8,501 nucleotides of DNA, taken from NCBI GenBank assembly GCA_964538065.1, contig CAZIDG010000140.1:1-8501 (forward strand), given 5' to 3'. The translations under genes and the position numbers were made by a program. The stretch comes from G963664225 sp964538065. Its GTDB lineage: Bacteria > Verrucomicrobiota > Verrucomicrobiia > Limisphaerales > UBA1319. The first letter of the stretch is position 1. Each line of letters begins with the position of its first letter. Below the pieces are notes generated by a model. The model searched no databases and had not been told where the DNA came from. It was given only the letters and a program-made list of their open reading frames with translations. Positions 1 to 7,799 of the stretch are shown one piece after another.

Positions 1-3000
1 CTGACTTGTTTGGCCTTTTGTGGCTGGATTGCGGGAGTGCTGACCCTCCATGCTGACGACACATCCAACTTTCCCGCAGGTGTGGACACCTGGGGTGGGC
101 GTCCTGCCTCACCCGCAGTCGTCAATCCTGTGGCCCGTTCTCCTCTCCAATCGGTTCTTTCCTTGCGCGGCGAGTGGGAGTTTGTGACGCAGGGCGTCGC
201 CCCGTTGCGCCATCCCTATTGGAACGCCTTTTATGAAAAACCGTGGCCCGGCTCAAGGAAGCTCCAGGTGCCCGGTTGCTGGGAGGCGCAGGGCGTGGGC
301 GAACCGGGCATGGGGCTGTCCTGGGACTGTAAATGGGACCATTGCGCCAAGCCGCTCCGCCATGTCTATATGGGCGATGCCTGGTATCGCACCGAGGTGA
401 TGATTCCCGAGGCGTGGCGCGGCCAGCGCGTCTGGCTCAAGGTGGGCGGTGTACGTTCCGTGGGTTGTTTCTGGGTGAATAAAACGCCCGTGGCATGGGT
501 TGACAACTATTGCGGCACTTACAAATACGACGTCACCGACCTCGTGAAGCCAGGCGAAAAGGCGGTCATTGTGGCCGACGTCAACAACATCCCTCCCAGT
601 CGCAAGGGGCTGTTCAGCATTGTGCACCGGTTCGGCGGTCTCTACCGCGATGTTGAACTGGAGGCCACGCCCCAGACGCGCATCGATTACGCGTGGGTGC
701 GCGGTGATCTCGACAAGAAGACGGCTGAAATTCACACCACCCTCGCACGCGCCGCCGAGGCCGCCGCGCTGGCGAATCCCATATTGCGGGTCACCATCAA
801 GACGGCGGATGGTCAGCCCGCCGGGTCAGGCACTCAAAAGGTCGTGTTTGCCGAACAGGCTCAAACCGCAAACATTGTGTGCAACGTGCCCCTCACGTTG
901 TTCAAACCGTGGTCACCGGAGTCGCCCGCGTTGTACCTGGCCGATATCGTTTTGTGCGACGGAGAACAGCCGGTTCACGGCTGGGTGGAGCGATTCGGCG
1001 TACGCAAACTCGAGGTGCGCGGCGACCGTTTTTTCCTGAACAACAAACCCTTCTTCGTCCGGGGCTATGGGGATGACTTTGTGTATCCCATCACACTCGT
1101 ATCGCCGGCCTCGCGCGAAGAGCATCTCAAACACTTCAAGGCGGCCCGACAGGCGGGGTTCGTCTATGCCCGCCTCCACACGCATTGCGAGCTGCCGGAG
1201 TTCTTTGAAGCGGCAGACGAGGCAGGCATCATGCTCCAGCCCGAGCTGCCCTATTACGGGGATTACCCGACCGAGGCCTTTCCGTTCGATCCCATGCGGG
1301 ATGTGAAGGAGCTTATGACCCATTACCGCCGCCATGTCTCACTGACAACCTACAGCATGGGCAACGAAGGTTTCCTGGGACAGCCGGTGGGGCGCGCCAT
1401 CTACCAGTTTTTGAAGCACAACGATCCCGACCGGTTGGTCCTCCACCAGGACGGCAACTACAACACAGCGGAAAACTCCGACTTCCGCAACGGGCCCATC
1501 GATGTCTGGGAACCGGGAAGTTTCAAGTGCGACGCCCCGTTCATCGCGCATGAGTATCTCAATCTCTGTGTGAAGCAGGATCCGCGTTTGGAACCAAAGT
1601 TCTCGGGTGCGGTGATGCCTCCGGTGCCCCTTGAGAAACGCGACACCTGGCTTGCCAAGGCCGGTCTCAACCGCGCCTGGGGCGATGCCTGTCAGGATGC
1701 CGCACATGGCCTGCAGCGTTATTATCAGAAACGCGGCGTCGAATCCGCACGCATGGACCCCTCGTGCGATGGCTACGATTTCTGGACCATTGTCGATGTG
1801 GTCGTGGAACAGGGGGACACCTACAGCGCCCAGGGCTTGTTCAATGCCTTCTGGGAAACCAAGTCCAACGGCGCCACGCCGGAGGACTTCAGCAAATTCA
1901 ACAGCCAGACGGTCCTCCTGTTGCGCACCGACCCGGAGGCTCGCATCGCTGTGACGGGCGATTCCATCAAAACCGAATTTTGGATTTCACACTATGGCGA
2001 AGAGCCCTTGAACCAGGCACGGCTGGCCTGGATTCTTCGCGCGGAGCAAACCATACTGGCGCGCGGCGAGTGCGCCGGGGGCAATGTCGATCTGGGGGCC
2101 GTCTGCATGCTGGCGCAAACGAACCTTGTCATGCCCGAGGTGCAGAAGCCGGTGCATGCCATTCTGGAAGTCTCTCTTGCAGGAAGCGCTGCACGGAACC
2201 AATGGGATTTCTGGATCTTCCCCAAACGCGCTCCACGCCAGGTCGAGGGCATCGCGGTATCGCGCTCCCTGCTACCGGCATTGACGCCGCTTTACACCGG
2301 CCTTGTGGCCGTTGGCGACGCTGGGGCTGACAAGGCCGGCGTGCTCATCTCGCACATCGGCTCAGCCGACGTCGCACCCGCCCTGGCCGCTGGCAAACGG
2401 GTCATTCTCATCAACCGGACCCAGGGCAATCCCAACGTCAGCCTCGGCTGGTGGTGGATGGGCGAGCAAGTGGGCACCGCCTTTGCCAAGCATCCGGCTC
2501 TGGGTGATTTTCCGCACGAGGGGTATCTCTCGCCGCTGGCCTTCCGCATCATGAAACGCGGCCAAAAACTGCCCAGCATGCCCGGACTCCGCCCCGAGGA
2601 GATGTTCGCCGTGGGTGAAGGGGGCGGCAGCTATTACCTCTACGGTGGCCAGGCACGGGTGGCACAGGGCCGCGCCCTGATGACCTTCGGGCTCGACCTG
2701 CTTTCCGGACACCCCGAGGGCACATGCATTCTCGACGGTCTCATCGATTACGCCCGTTCCGATGCCTTTAATCCGCAGGGAACCGTTGACGTTTCACTGT
2801 TCGCAGCACGCGCACAAAATGGCTGGCAGAAAACAGTCACCGCCGGGGAAGTGAGCCAGGACAACCTGCCGATGGGGTGCCGCGCCATTGCCGTCGCCCG
2901 CGCGATGAAGGAAATGCAGGAGTTGGTCTGGGAGACCCAACCGGTGCCCGACAACGCCCACGCCACGGAGACCTATTCGGTGACGTGGCTGGGTGGAATG

Positions 3001-3276
3001 GGCTACTTCGCCCAACCCCAGGGTTCGTTTGTGCTATATATCAATGGCGAAAAAGCCATCGAGATCCCCGAGATCAGCGAACAGAACGCCGAGTGGACGA
3101 ATGCGGACAAAACGATCCGGCTTAAGTACGAGCGTGAACTGGAGTATCCCGAAATGGGCTATATGACCCTCACCCTCCCGTCGTCCAAAACCACTCCTGG
3201 CAAACCGCTGGTGCTTAAAGTGACCGGCAGCGATTCTCAAAGCCGCCGTTGGTTTGGCGTGTGCGAACTTCATTGA
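1..3276 (+). CDS. Exported glycoside hydrolase family 2 enzyme (beta-galactosidase/beta-glucuronidase-like), 5'-partial
   Basis: The frame is open from base 1 and begins inside a hydrophobic stretch ending LTLHA before DD, which looks like the end of a signal peptide. The true start therefore lies upstream, and the TTG at 10 is unlikely to be it. Domains in order: a GH2 sugar-binding jelly roll (about 150-665; motifs LRGEWEF, VPGCWE, FGGLYRDVELE), an immunoglobulin-like domain (about 670-1015), and a TIM barrel (about 1020-1800). The likely acid/base Glu is in SMGNEG (codon 1366-1368) and the likely nucleophile is in IAHEYLN (codon 1552-1554), 62 residues apart. A further beta domain ends in NQWDFWIFPKR, a motif common in GH2 C-termini. 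About 350 more residues follow, including an alpha/beta-looking part (about 2280-2720) and a final beta-rich part (about 2940-3270). Family knowledge: exo-acting removal of terminal beta-linked galactose, glucuronate, mannose or similar. The exact substrate cannot be read. Family confidence is high. Confidence 0.9.
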   Translation: MTCLAFCGWIAGVLTLHADDTSNFPAGVDTWGGRPASPAVVNPVARSPLQSVLSLRGEWEFVTQGVAPLRHPYWNAFYEKPWPGSRKLQVPGCWEAQGVGEPGMGLSWDCKWDHCAKPLRHVYMGDAWYRTEVMIPEAWRGQRVWLKVGGVRSVGCFWVNKTPVAWVDNYCGTYKYDVTDLVKPGEKAVIVADVNNIPPSRKGLFSIVHRFGGLYRDVELEATPQTRIDYAWVRGDLDKKTAEIHTTLARAAEAAALANPILRVTIKTADGQPAGSGTQKVVFAEQAQTANIVCNVPLTLFKPWSPESPALYLADIVLCDGEQPVHGWVERFGVRKLEVRGDRFFLNNKPFFVRGYGDDFVYPITLVSPASREEHLKHFKAARQAGFVYARLHTHCELPEFFEAADEAGIMLQPELPYYGDYPTEAFPFDPMRDVKELMTHYRRHVSLTTYSMGNEGFLGQPVGRAIYQFLKHNDPDRLVLHQDGNYNTAENSDFRNGPIDVWEPGSFKCDAPFIAHEYLNLCVKQDPRLEPKFSGAVMPPVPLEKRDTWLAKAGLNRAWGDACQDAAHGLQRYYQKRGVESARMDPSCDGYDFWTIVDVVVEQGDTYSAQGLFNAFWETKSNGATPEDFSKFNSQTVLLLRTDPEARIAVTGDSIKTEFWISHYGEEPLNQARLAWILRAEQTILARGECAGGNVDLGAVCMLAQTNLVMPEVQKPVHAILEVSLAGSAARNQWDFWIFPKRAPRQVEGIAVSRSLLPALTPLYTGLVAVGDAGADKAGVLISHIGSADVAPALAAGKRVILINRTQGNPNVSLGWWWMGEQVGTAFAKHPALGDFPHEGYLSPLAFRIMKRGQKLPSMPGLRPEEMFAVGEGGGSYYLYGGQARVAQGRALMTFGLDLLSGHPEGTCILDGLIDYARSDAFNPQGTVDVSLFAARAQNGWQKTVTAGEVSQDNLPMGCRAIAVARAMKEMQELVWETQPVPDNAHATETYSVTWLGGMGYFAQPQGSFVLYINGEKAIEIPEISEQNAEWTNADKTIRLKYERELEYPEMGYMTLTLPSSKTTPGKPLVLKVTGSDSQSRRWFGVCELH

Positions 3277-3280
3277 AGCC

Positions 3281-3311
3281 ACGGGCGGCTGGTGAACACA
3301 CCTCCGCCCGT
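3281..3311. terminator. Inverted repeat just after the GH2 stop, possible bidirectional terminator or 3'-end hairpin
   Basis: An exact 8-bp inverted repeat, ACGGGCGG at 3281-3288 and CCGCCCGT at 3304-3311, encloses a 15-base loop. It begins four bases after the GH2 stop codon and lies between two convergent genes, where a terminator is expected. No T-run follows on either strand, so it is not a classic intrinsic terminator. The rest of the spacer has a second, weaker pairing just past the GNAT stop: CCTTGCA at 3360-3366 with TGCAAGG at 3404-3410, with GCAGCA/TGCTGC nested nearby as an alternative fold. Confidence 0.4.
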
Positions 3312-3411
3312 CATTCGGCACAGCGTCAATCCCGGTCCATTCGCCCGAACCGTCCGATGCCTTGCAGCACGACGGTGTGGCGGCATGCTGCTGTCAGATC
3401 ACATGCAAGGG

Positions 3412-3828
3412 CTAGTGGTCATGGCCCGCATAGATCCACATGGGCTCCGTCTTGCCTGCACGTTCAAATCCACATTTGCGATAGAAATCAAGAGCACGTC
3501 CATCAGCAAGGAGCACGTGCTGGTGAAACCCCTTGTACGGCGCCATAAGCCGCCGCATGAGCTCCATTCCAATGCCGTGCCTCTGGTATTCCGGCAGGAC
3601 AAGCAAGTGGGGATAGTAAACCACCAGAAAACCGTCTGAGATGGCATTCCCGAGTCCGACGAGTGTTGTGCCATCCCAGGCCGTGACAACGGAGTGCGAC
3701 GCGTGCAAGGCCTGGAATAGCAATTCCGGTTTTTCGGCTGCCGACCATTGGTTCGCACGATACAGGTCTAGGACGCCCTCAAGCGTCAACTTCTGAGCAT
3801 CGCCGTAACGAATGTCATTGGATTTCAT
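3412..3828 (-). CDS. GNAT-family N-acetyltransferase
   Basis: This encodes 138 residues, a normal length for a single-domain GNAT enzyme, which transfers an acetyl group from acetyl-CoA to an amine. The acetyl-CoA pyrophosphate-binding motif A is clear: beta strand HLLVLPEY (74-81) followed by QRHGIG (82-87), matching the family Q/R-x-x-G-x-G/A pattern, then helix MELMRRLM. Motif B is seen as ALDFYRKCGFERAG (112-125). There is no signal peptide, so it is cytoplasmic. ATG at 3828 is the first start. Upstream, only a GGTGA-like stretch about 14 bases away resembles a ribosome-binding site, so initiation is weakly supported. It lies downstream of the esterase on the same strand, but the 207-base gap with a stem-loop argues against tight co-transcription. 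The substrate is unknown, and small GNATs often acetylate antibiotics, polyamines or protein N-termini. Confidence 0.88.
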   Translation of the reverse strand: MKSNDIRYGDAQKLTLEGVLDLYRANQWSAAEKPELLFQALHASHSVVTAWDGTTLVGLGNAISDGFLVVYYPHLLVLPEYQRHGIGMELMRRLMAPYKGFHQHVLLADGRALDFYRKCGFERAGKTEPMWIYAGHDH

Positions 3829-3960
3829 CTGTGTTCAATATCACCCAAAACGAGTTCCCATGCCTGTGGGGCCGCATACCTGGTAACGCCACCGCTTGCA
3901 GGTTCTCCGTCTGCATGAAAAAGGAGTCATCAATCAGCGGTCACGGCCCGCTGGCTGCCA

Positions 3961-3987
3961 CTGCCCAGGAATCACCGTCCCGGGCAG
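3961..3987 (-). terminator. Strong stem-loop downstream of the esterase gene
   Basis: CTGCCCAGGA at 3961-3970 and TCCCGGGCAG at 3978-3987 form a 10-bp stem with a 7-base loop. On the minus strand the single imperfect position becomes a G-U wobble, whereas on the plus strand it is an A-C mismatch. The RNA fold is therefore better for transcripts of the minus-strand esterase, which stops about 50 bases upstream. No U-run follows, so it may act in Rho-dependent termination or 3'-end protection rather than as a classic intrinsic terminator. Confidence 0.45.
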
Positions 3988-3999
3988 CACAACGCTCTT

Positions 4000-4024
4000 G
4001 CAGGAAGATCCCCTGCCGTTTTTT
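4000..4024 (+). terminator. Weak plus-strand terminator-like hairpin with T-run
   Basis: Near 4000-4018 a short GCAGG...CCTGC stem with a 7-base loop is followed by CG and six T residues on the plus strand. It has the shape of an intrinsic terminator reading rightwards, against the end of the esterase gene. No plus-strand gene lies directly upstream, so it would only block read-through or antisense transcription. The stem is only 5 bp, so this is a low-confidence call. Confidence 0.25.
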
Positions 4025-4035
4025 CCAACAAGCCC

Positions 4036-5334
4036 TTACTTCACGGGCGCAGGCAGGCCCTTGACGAGCGCGTCCTTCCAGGCCTGGAATCGCACCAGGT
4101 AGGGACCGTGAGAATTCTTGATGTCGCTGTGGCCTGACACAGGCAGGATGACGACTTCTTTGGGCCCTTTGAACTGGTTGCACGTGGCATAAATGCCGGC
4201 GAGGGGGCAATGGATGTCCACAAGACCGCCGCAAACGAGCATGGGCGCCTTCACGCGTGGTGCGAAGTTGGCCAGATCAAAGTACCGGGCCGCCTCGCGC
4301 ACCTTGGCTTCGTCCTTGCCCTGGGTCTTGTAGTACCAACTGGGCCAGCCGGGCAGGCGCCCAGCCTCCGGACCGTGCAGATCACAACCCGCGGGCACAC
4401 AAGCCATGCCGGCCGTGATCTTCGGATGAAGGCCGGCGGTCACGATCGTTTGCATGCCGCCCTGGCTCGTGCCCGTCACAACGAGGGTCCGGCCATCCCA
4501 ATCCGGCCGTTTGGACAAATATTCCGCCCCCCGATAGCACGACAGATACATCCGCAGGAAATAGCTCGTCTCGCGGTCGTCATTGCCCATGCCCGTGTAA
4601 TCGGCCAGCGGGCCCGATGCCTGGGCACGGTAGAATTCCTCCGGCTTGTCGATGGGCAGATCGTGCGGCTCGATGTTCAACACCAGCCAGCCCTCGGCGG
4701 CACGGTCAGTCACCCAGGCCTTCTGCAAGGGATACACGCCCGCCCACTGCACGATCAGCATCGCAGGGAACTTTTTGCCCTCGTGAGGCCGTGCCAGCTG
4801 GCCGTTGATGTGCGAGCCGCGAATGTTGTCCATCGTGATGGTCTGATAATCCACACCCGGCTTGCCGGATTCGCCGTCGGTCAGCTTTGTGTTCATGGGA
4901 ACGGCGTTAAGCTCCTTGATCTTGGCCTTCCAGAAAGCGTCGAAATCGGCCGGACGCGCCTTGGCAGGCTTGAGCGTCCAGGGCTCGGCAATCGCGCCCC
5001 CCAACGCCGTGACCGATTTGCCATTGCCGACCGGCACGCTCACCTCGACCATGAGCTGCCCCGGCCCATCCAATTGCGCCGTGACCTCTCCCCTGCCATC
5101 CTTGAGCGCCATCTTGCCCCTGAACGACTCGGTCAGGCCGCCCTGTTTGATGATATACGTGCCTTCCCTGGCATCAGAGCCCGTGACCTCAACGGTCCAC
5201 CGGATCTGTTCACCGGGTTTATAGAGCCCTGTGCCGTTGGCGGGCGCCACGGACACCTCCTGCGCGCGGACCACCAGGCCCGTGAGCAGACACAATAATG
5301 CGGCAACTGGAATACGATTCAAATGCAAGGTCAT
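4036..5334 (-). CDS. Exported acetyl xylan esterase-like hydrolase (AXE1 / carbohydrate esterase family 7) with N-terminal beta domain
   Basis: This encodes 432 residues. Residues 1-25 form a typical Sec signal peptide (hydrophobic core VAALLCLLTGLVV, cleavage likely after VRA before QE). Residues about 26-120 look like an immunoglobulin-like beta domain not found in the short, roughly 320-residue CE7 enzymes. Residues about 125-430 are the alpha/beta-hydrolase AXE1 domain. The triad is visible: Ser290 in GTSQGG, Asp373 in GLVDIHCP and His402 in SGHSD. The spacing (83 and 29 residues) is close to that recalled for characterised CE7 deacetylases. Role: removal of acetyl esters from xylan or xylo-oligosaccharides, or a related acetylated glycan, outside the cytoplasm. 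ATG at 5334 is preceded only by a weak GGTGG a few bases upstream. A better GAGGAG lies about 20 bases away, too far to count. It is divergent from the GH-A gene, consistent with shared polysaccharide breakdown. The exact glycan is inferred, not shown. Confidence 0.88.
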   Translation of the reverse strand: MTLHLNRIPVAALLCLLTGLVVRAQEVSVAPANGTGLYKPGEQIRWTVEVTGSDAREGTYIIKQGGLTESFRGKMALKDGRGEVTAQLDGPGQLMVEVSVPVGNGKSVTALGGAIAEPWTLKPAKARPADFDAFWKAKIKELNAVPMNTKLTDGESGKPGVDYQTITMDNIRGSHINGQLARPHEGKKFPAMLIVQWAGVYPLQKAWVTDRAAEGWLVLNIEPHDLPIDKPEEFYRAQASGPLADYTGMGNDDRETSYFLRMYLSCYRGAEYLSKRPDWDGRTLVVTGTSQGGMQTIVTAGLHPKITAGMACVPAGCDLHGPEAGRLPGWPSWYYKTQGKDEAKVREAARYFDLANFAPRVKAPMLVCGGLVDIHCPLAGIYATCNQFKGPKEVVILPVSGHSDIKNSHGPYLVRFQAWKDALVKGLPAPVK

Positions 5335-5440
5335 ATGCCACCATCGTGAAAATGCTCCTCGAAATTGTCCATTCTAAAAACTGCCTCCAATGGATCCATT
5401 CCTCAACGCAAAGGTGGACACGCGCCTCGAAGGGTCTATG
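5335..5440. promoter_or_regulatory. Divergent intergenic control region with a perfect palindrome
   Basis: This is the only space between the divergent esterase and GH-A genes, so both promoters should lie here unless the GH-A gene starts at the earlier ATG at 5390. It holds a perfect 12-bp palindrome, AATGGATCCATT at 5389-5400, a plausible operator half-site pair. The heptamer TCCATTC occurs twice (5368-5374 and 5395-5401), the second copy overlapping the palindrome. No convincing -35/-10 pair was found on either strand. GAAGGG at 5429-5434 is the likely ribosome-binding site of the GH-A gene, six bases before ATG 5441. Confidence 0.4.
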
Positions 5441-7759
5441 ATGCGGTCCATTACCATGACGACGAGCTATTGGACATTGGGACGGAGGATTGCGTCGGGC
5501 CTTGCGCTGGGCCTGGTTTGCATGAGTGGAGCGCAAACGACCGGTGTGGCGGAGGATGCCGCGCCCGTCACCATCACCGAGGGCGATCAATGGGTGGCCC
5601 TGCGCCCGGAATTGGAGATCGAGCCCGGTTCGGCGCTGGATTTTTCGTCCATGGAGCTCCAGGACGCCCCGGCCGGCAAATACGGACGCGTGATCGCGCG
5701 GGAGGACGGCCAATTCGCCTTTGCGAAACGCCCCAAGGTGGCGCAGCGTTTTTACGGGGTGAATTTCTGTTTCTCCGCACAATATCTGTCCCACGCGCAA
5801 GCTGACCGCCTGGCGGACCGCCTGGTGCGCCTGGGTTACAACGCGGTGCGCATTCACCATTATGAGCAGGAGCTGTGCAAGGACCAGCCCTCCAGCACCC
5901 AGCTCAACCCGGAGAAGATCGACCAGTTGGATTACTTCCTGGCGGCCCTGGCCAAACGCGGCATTTACTACACCACGGATTTGTTTGTGTCCCGCAGCGT
6001 GAAATGGGAGGAACTGGGCATCAACAAGCCCGGCGCCGTGCCCATGAACACGTATAAAATCCTGGTGCCGATCCATGAGGGCGCCTTTGCCAACTGGTGC
6101 GCGTTCAGCCGCGCCCTGCTCAACCATCTCAACCCCTACTCGAACGTCCGCTATGCGGACGATCCCGCCCTGGGCTGGCTCTCGATGATCAACGAGGGCA
6201 ACTACGGCAATTACCTGGAGGAAGTCGCCAGCACGCCCGAATGGGTCGCCGCCTGGAACGAATGGCTCTCGACAACCTACGGCACGCGCGCATCGCTGGC
6301 ATCGGCATGGAAGGATGAATTAAAGGATGGGGAGAATTTCGCGCAGGGCACGGTTGAGTTTCCGAAATCAGCTTATCAAAAGTCGGCCCGCATGACCGAT
6401 TGCGCCCGGTTCTTCGCCAGGAAGGAGCAGGCGTTGACGGAACGCATGCGCGCTTTCCTGCGCACGGAGCTCGGCTGCCAGGCGCTGCTGACCGATTGGA
6501 ACGCCTGGGTCAATTTCCCCACCGATCAGGGCACGCGCACGCGGTACGATTACGTGGATGATCATTATTACATCGACCACCCCGAGTTCATCGAGAAGTC
6601 GTGGCGTCTGCCGAGCAAGTCCGCCAACACCAGCCCCATCCTGGGCGGCGCCTCCGGGGGGCGTCCCCAGGCCTTCACGCGTCTGTACGACCGCCCGTTC
6701 ACCATCACCGAGTACAACTACTCCGGACCGGGCCGTTTCCGCGGTGTGGGTGGGATCCTCACAGGCGCCATGGGCGCTTTCCAGGGCTGGGGCGGGATCT
6801 GGCGTTTTGCATACAGCCACGGACGCGACTCCATGTTCGACACCGCGCCCATGAACTACTTCGACATGGCGGGCGATCCCCTGAGCCAGGCCTCCGAGCG
6901 GGCTTCGCTCTGCCTGTTCCTGCGCGGCGATCTCCGCACCGCCCCCCACAGCGTGGCTGTGACGATGACCAGCGTTGACCTTGCCCATACCCCCGAGCGC
7001 ATGCCCATGCTCGCTCCCAAATGGCATTGGGCGGCGTGGGTCACTCGGATCGGCATGCAGGTCTTCACCAACGGCGCACCCGATCCCGACCACACCGTGT
7101 CGCTGCCTGTGGCCTGGAAATCGCCCGCCAGCGCCTACCTGGGCCAGAACATCGCCAATCTGGATCCCTATGCCCTGGATAATGCCAAGCTCATGGAAGT
7201 CCTGCGCGAGAAGGGCATCATGGCGACCAATAATCCGACCGATCCCGCCAGGTCGCTCCTCAAGAGCGAGACGGGCGAAATCCTCATCGACGCCCCGAAC
7301 AACATCCTCGTGCTGGACACCCCGCGCACAGCGGGCGGTTACGCTCCCGAAGGCCAGACCGTGAACGCCCCGGTCACAGGCGTGAAGATCACCATGCGCG
7401 GGTCCGACGCCACCGTGTGGGTCAGTGCCCTGGACAACAAGCCCATTGCCACCAGCCGACGGCTGCTTCTGACCCATTTGACCGATCTGCAAAACAGCGG
7501 CATCAAGTACAAGGAAGCCGAACGCAAGACCCTCCTGGCCTGGGGCGGCCTTCCCCACTTGGTGCGCGTAGGCCAGGCCGAAGTGACCCTTCCCCTCAAG
7601 AGCCCGGCCAAATACCAGGTGTGGGCGCTGAGCCCCGGCGGCAAACGCCTGGCCAAGGTGGCCACCCAGCCGGACAAGGAAACACTCACCTTTACCGCCG
7701 ATGTCGCAGGCGACCGCGCCTCCGGCGCCCGCATGCTCTACGAAATCGTGCGCGAATAA
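5441..7759 (+). CDS. Exported clan GH-A glycoside hydrolase (cellulase-like TIM barrel)
   Basis: With ATG 5441 this encodes 772 residues. In-frame ATGs also exist at 5390, 5438 and 5456, but 5441 has GAAGGG six bases upstream and gives a compact signal peptide (arginines, core IASGLALGLVCMSGA, cleavage near SGA or VA before ED). After a short beta-rich lead, the barrel begins at RFYGVNFCFSAQY and continues with LGYNAVRIHHYE, a motif typical of GH5-like enzymes. The likely acid/base Glu is in SMINEGNYGN (codon 6194-6196, residue 252) and the likely nucleophile in FTITEYNYSGPG (codon 6710-6712, residue 424). The final roughly 250 residues look beta-rich (ITMRGSDATVWVSALD onward), like an accessory domain. 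Role: retaining hydrolysis of a beta-linked polysaccharide outside the cytoplasm, probably with the neighbouring esterase. The numbered GH family is uncertain: the 172-residue gap between the glutamates is longer than in most GH5 enzymes and closer to GH42. Confidence 0.82.
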   Translation: MRSITMTTSYWTLGRRIASGLALGLVCMSGAQTTGVAEDAAPVTITEGDQWVALRPELEIEPGSALDFSSMELQDAPAGKYGRVIAREDGQFAFAKRPKVAQRFYGVNFCFSAQYLSHAQADRLADRLVRLGYNAVRIHHYEQELCKDQPSSTQLNPEKIDQLDYFLAALAKRGIYYTTDLFVSRSVKWEELGINKPGAVPMNTYKILVPIHEGAFANWCAFSRALLNHLNPYSNVRYADDPALGWLSMINEGNYGNYLEEVASTPEWVAAWNEWLSTTYGTRASLASAWKDELKDGENFAQGTVEFPKSAYQKSARMTDCARFFARKEQALTERMRAFLRTELGCQALLTDWNAWVNFPTDQGTRTRYDYVDDHYYIDHPEFIEKSWRLPSKSANTSPILGGASGGRPQAFTRLYDRPFTITEYNYSGPGRFRGVGGILTGAMGAFQGWGGIWRFAYSHGRDSMFDTAPMNYFDMAGDPLSQASERASLCLFLRGDLRTAPHSVAVTMTSVDLAHTPERMPMLAPKWHWAAWVTRIGMQVFTNGAPDPDHTVSLPVAWKSPASAYLGQNIANLDPYALDNAKLMEVLREKGIMATNNPTDPARSLLKSETGEILIDAPNNILVLDTPRTAGGYAPEGQTVNAPVTGVKITMRGSDATVWVSALDNKPIATSRRLLLTHLTDLQNSGIKYKEAERKTLLAWGGLPHLVRVGQAEVTLPLKSPAKYQVWALSPGGKRLAKVATQPDKETLTFTADVAGDRASGARMLYEIVRE

Positions 7760-7799
7760 GTGAATTCATGGCGAGTATTGAACTGGCTGCTAAAGCGAG

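Noticed and set aside
10..12. TTG at 10 as the start of the GH2 gene
   Set aside because: The frame is already open at base 1 and the codon lies inside a hydrophobic signal-peptide core, so the start must be outside the window.
3292..3639. Plus-strand frame opposite the GNAT 3' half
   Set aside because: It is antisense to clear GNAT motifs A and B, with no recognisable protein features of its own.
3831..4064. Plus-strand frame of 77 codons in the GNAT-esterase spacer
   Set aside because: It has no Shine-Dalgarno site and no domain, it runs into the esterase 3' end, and the region is better explained by stem-loops.
4210..5298. Long plus-strand open frame (362 codons) opposite the esterase
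   Set aside because: The opposite strand encodes a complete signal peptide and Ser-Asp-His hydrolase. This frame shows only Arg/His/Leu-rich shadow sequence.
5365..5393. Candidate sigma-70 promoter TTGTCC with CAATGG for the GH-A gene
   Set aside because: The -10 hexamer is a poor match and no supporting feature was found, so it is not listed as a promoter.
5219..6127. Long minus-strand open frame (302 codons) opposite the start of the GH-A gene
   Set aside because: It overlaps the signal peptide and barrel of a well-supported gene, has no recognisable domain, and its low-complexity His/Arg/Gly-rich composition is typical of a shadow frame in G+C-rich DNA.
6368..7558. Long minus-strand open frame (396 codons) inside the GH-A gene
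   Set aside because: It is fully antisense to the catalytic and C-terminal domains, with Gly/His/Arg-biased composition and no motifs. Third-position G+C bias explains its length.
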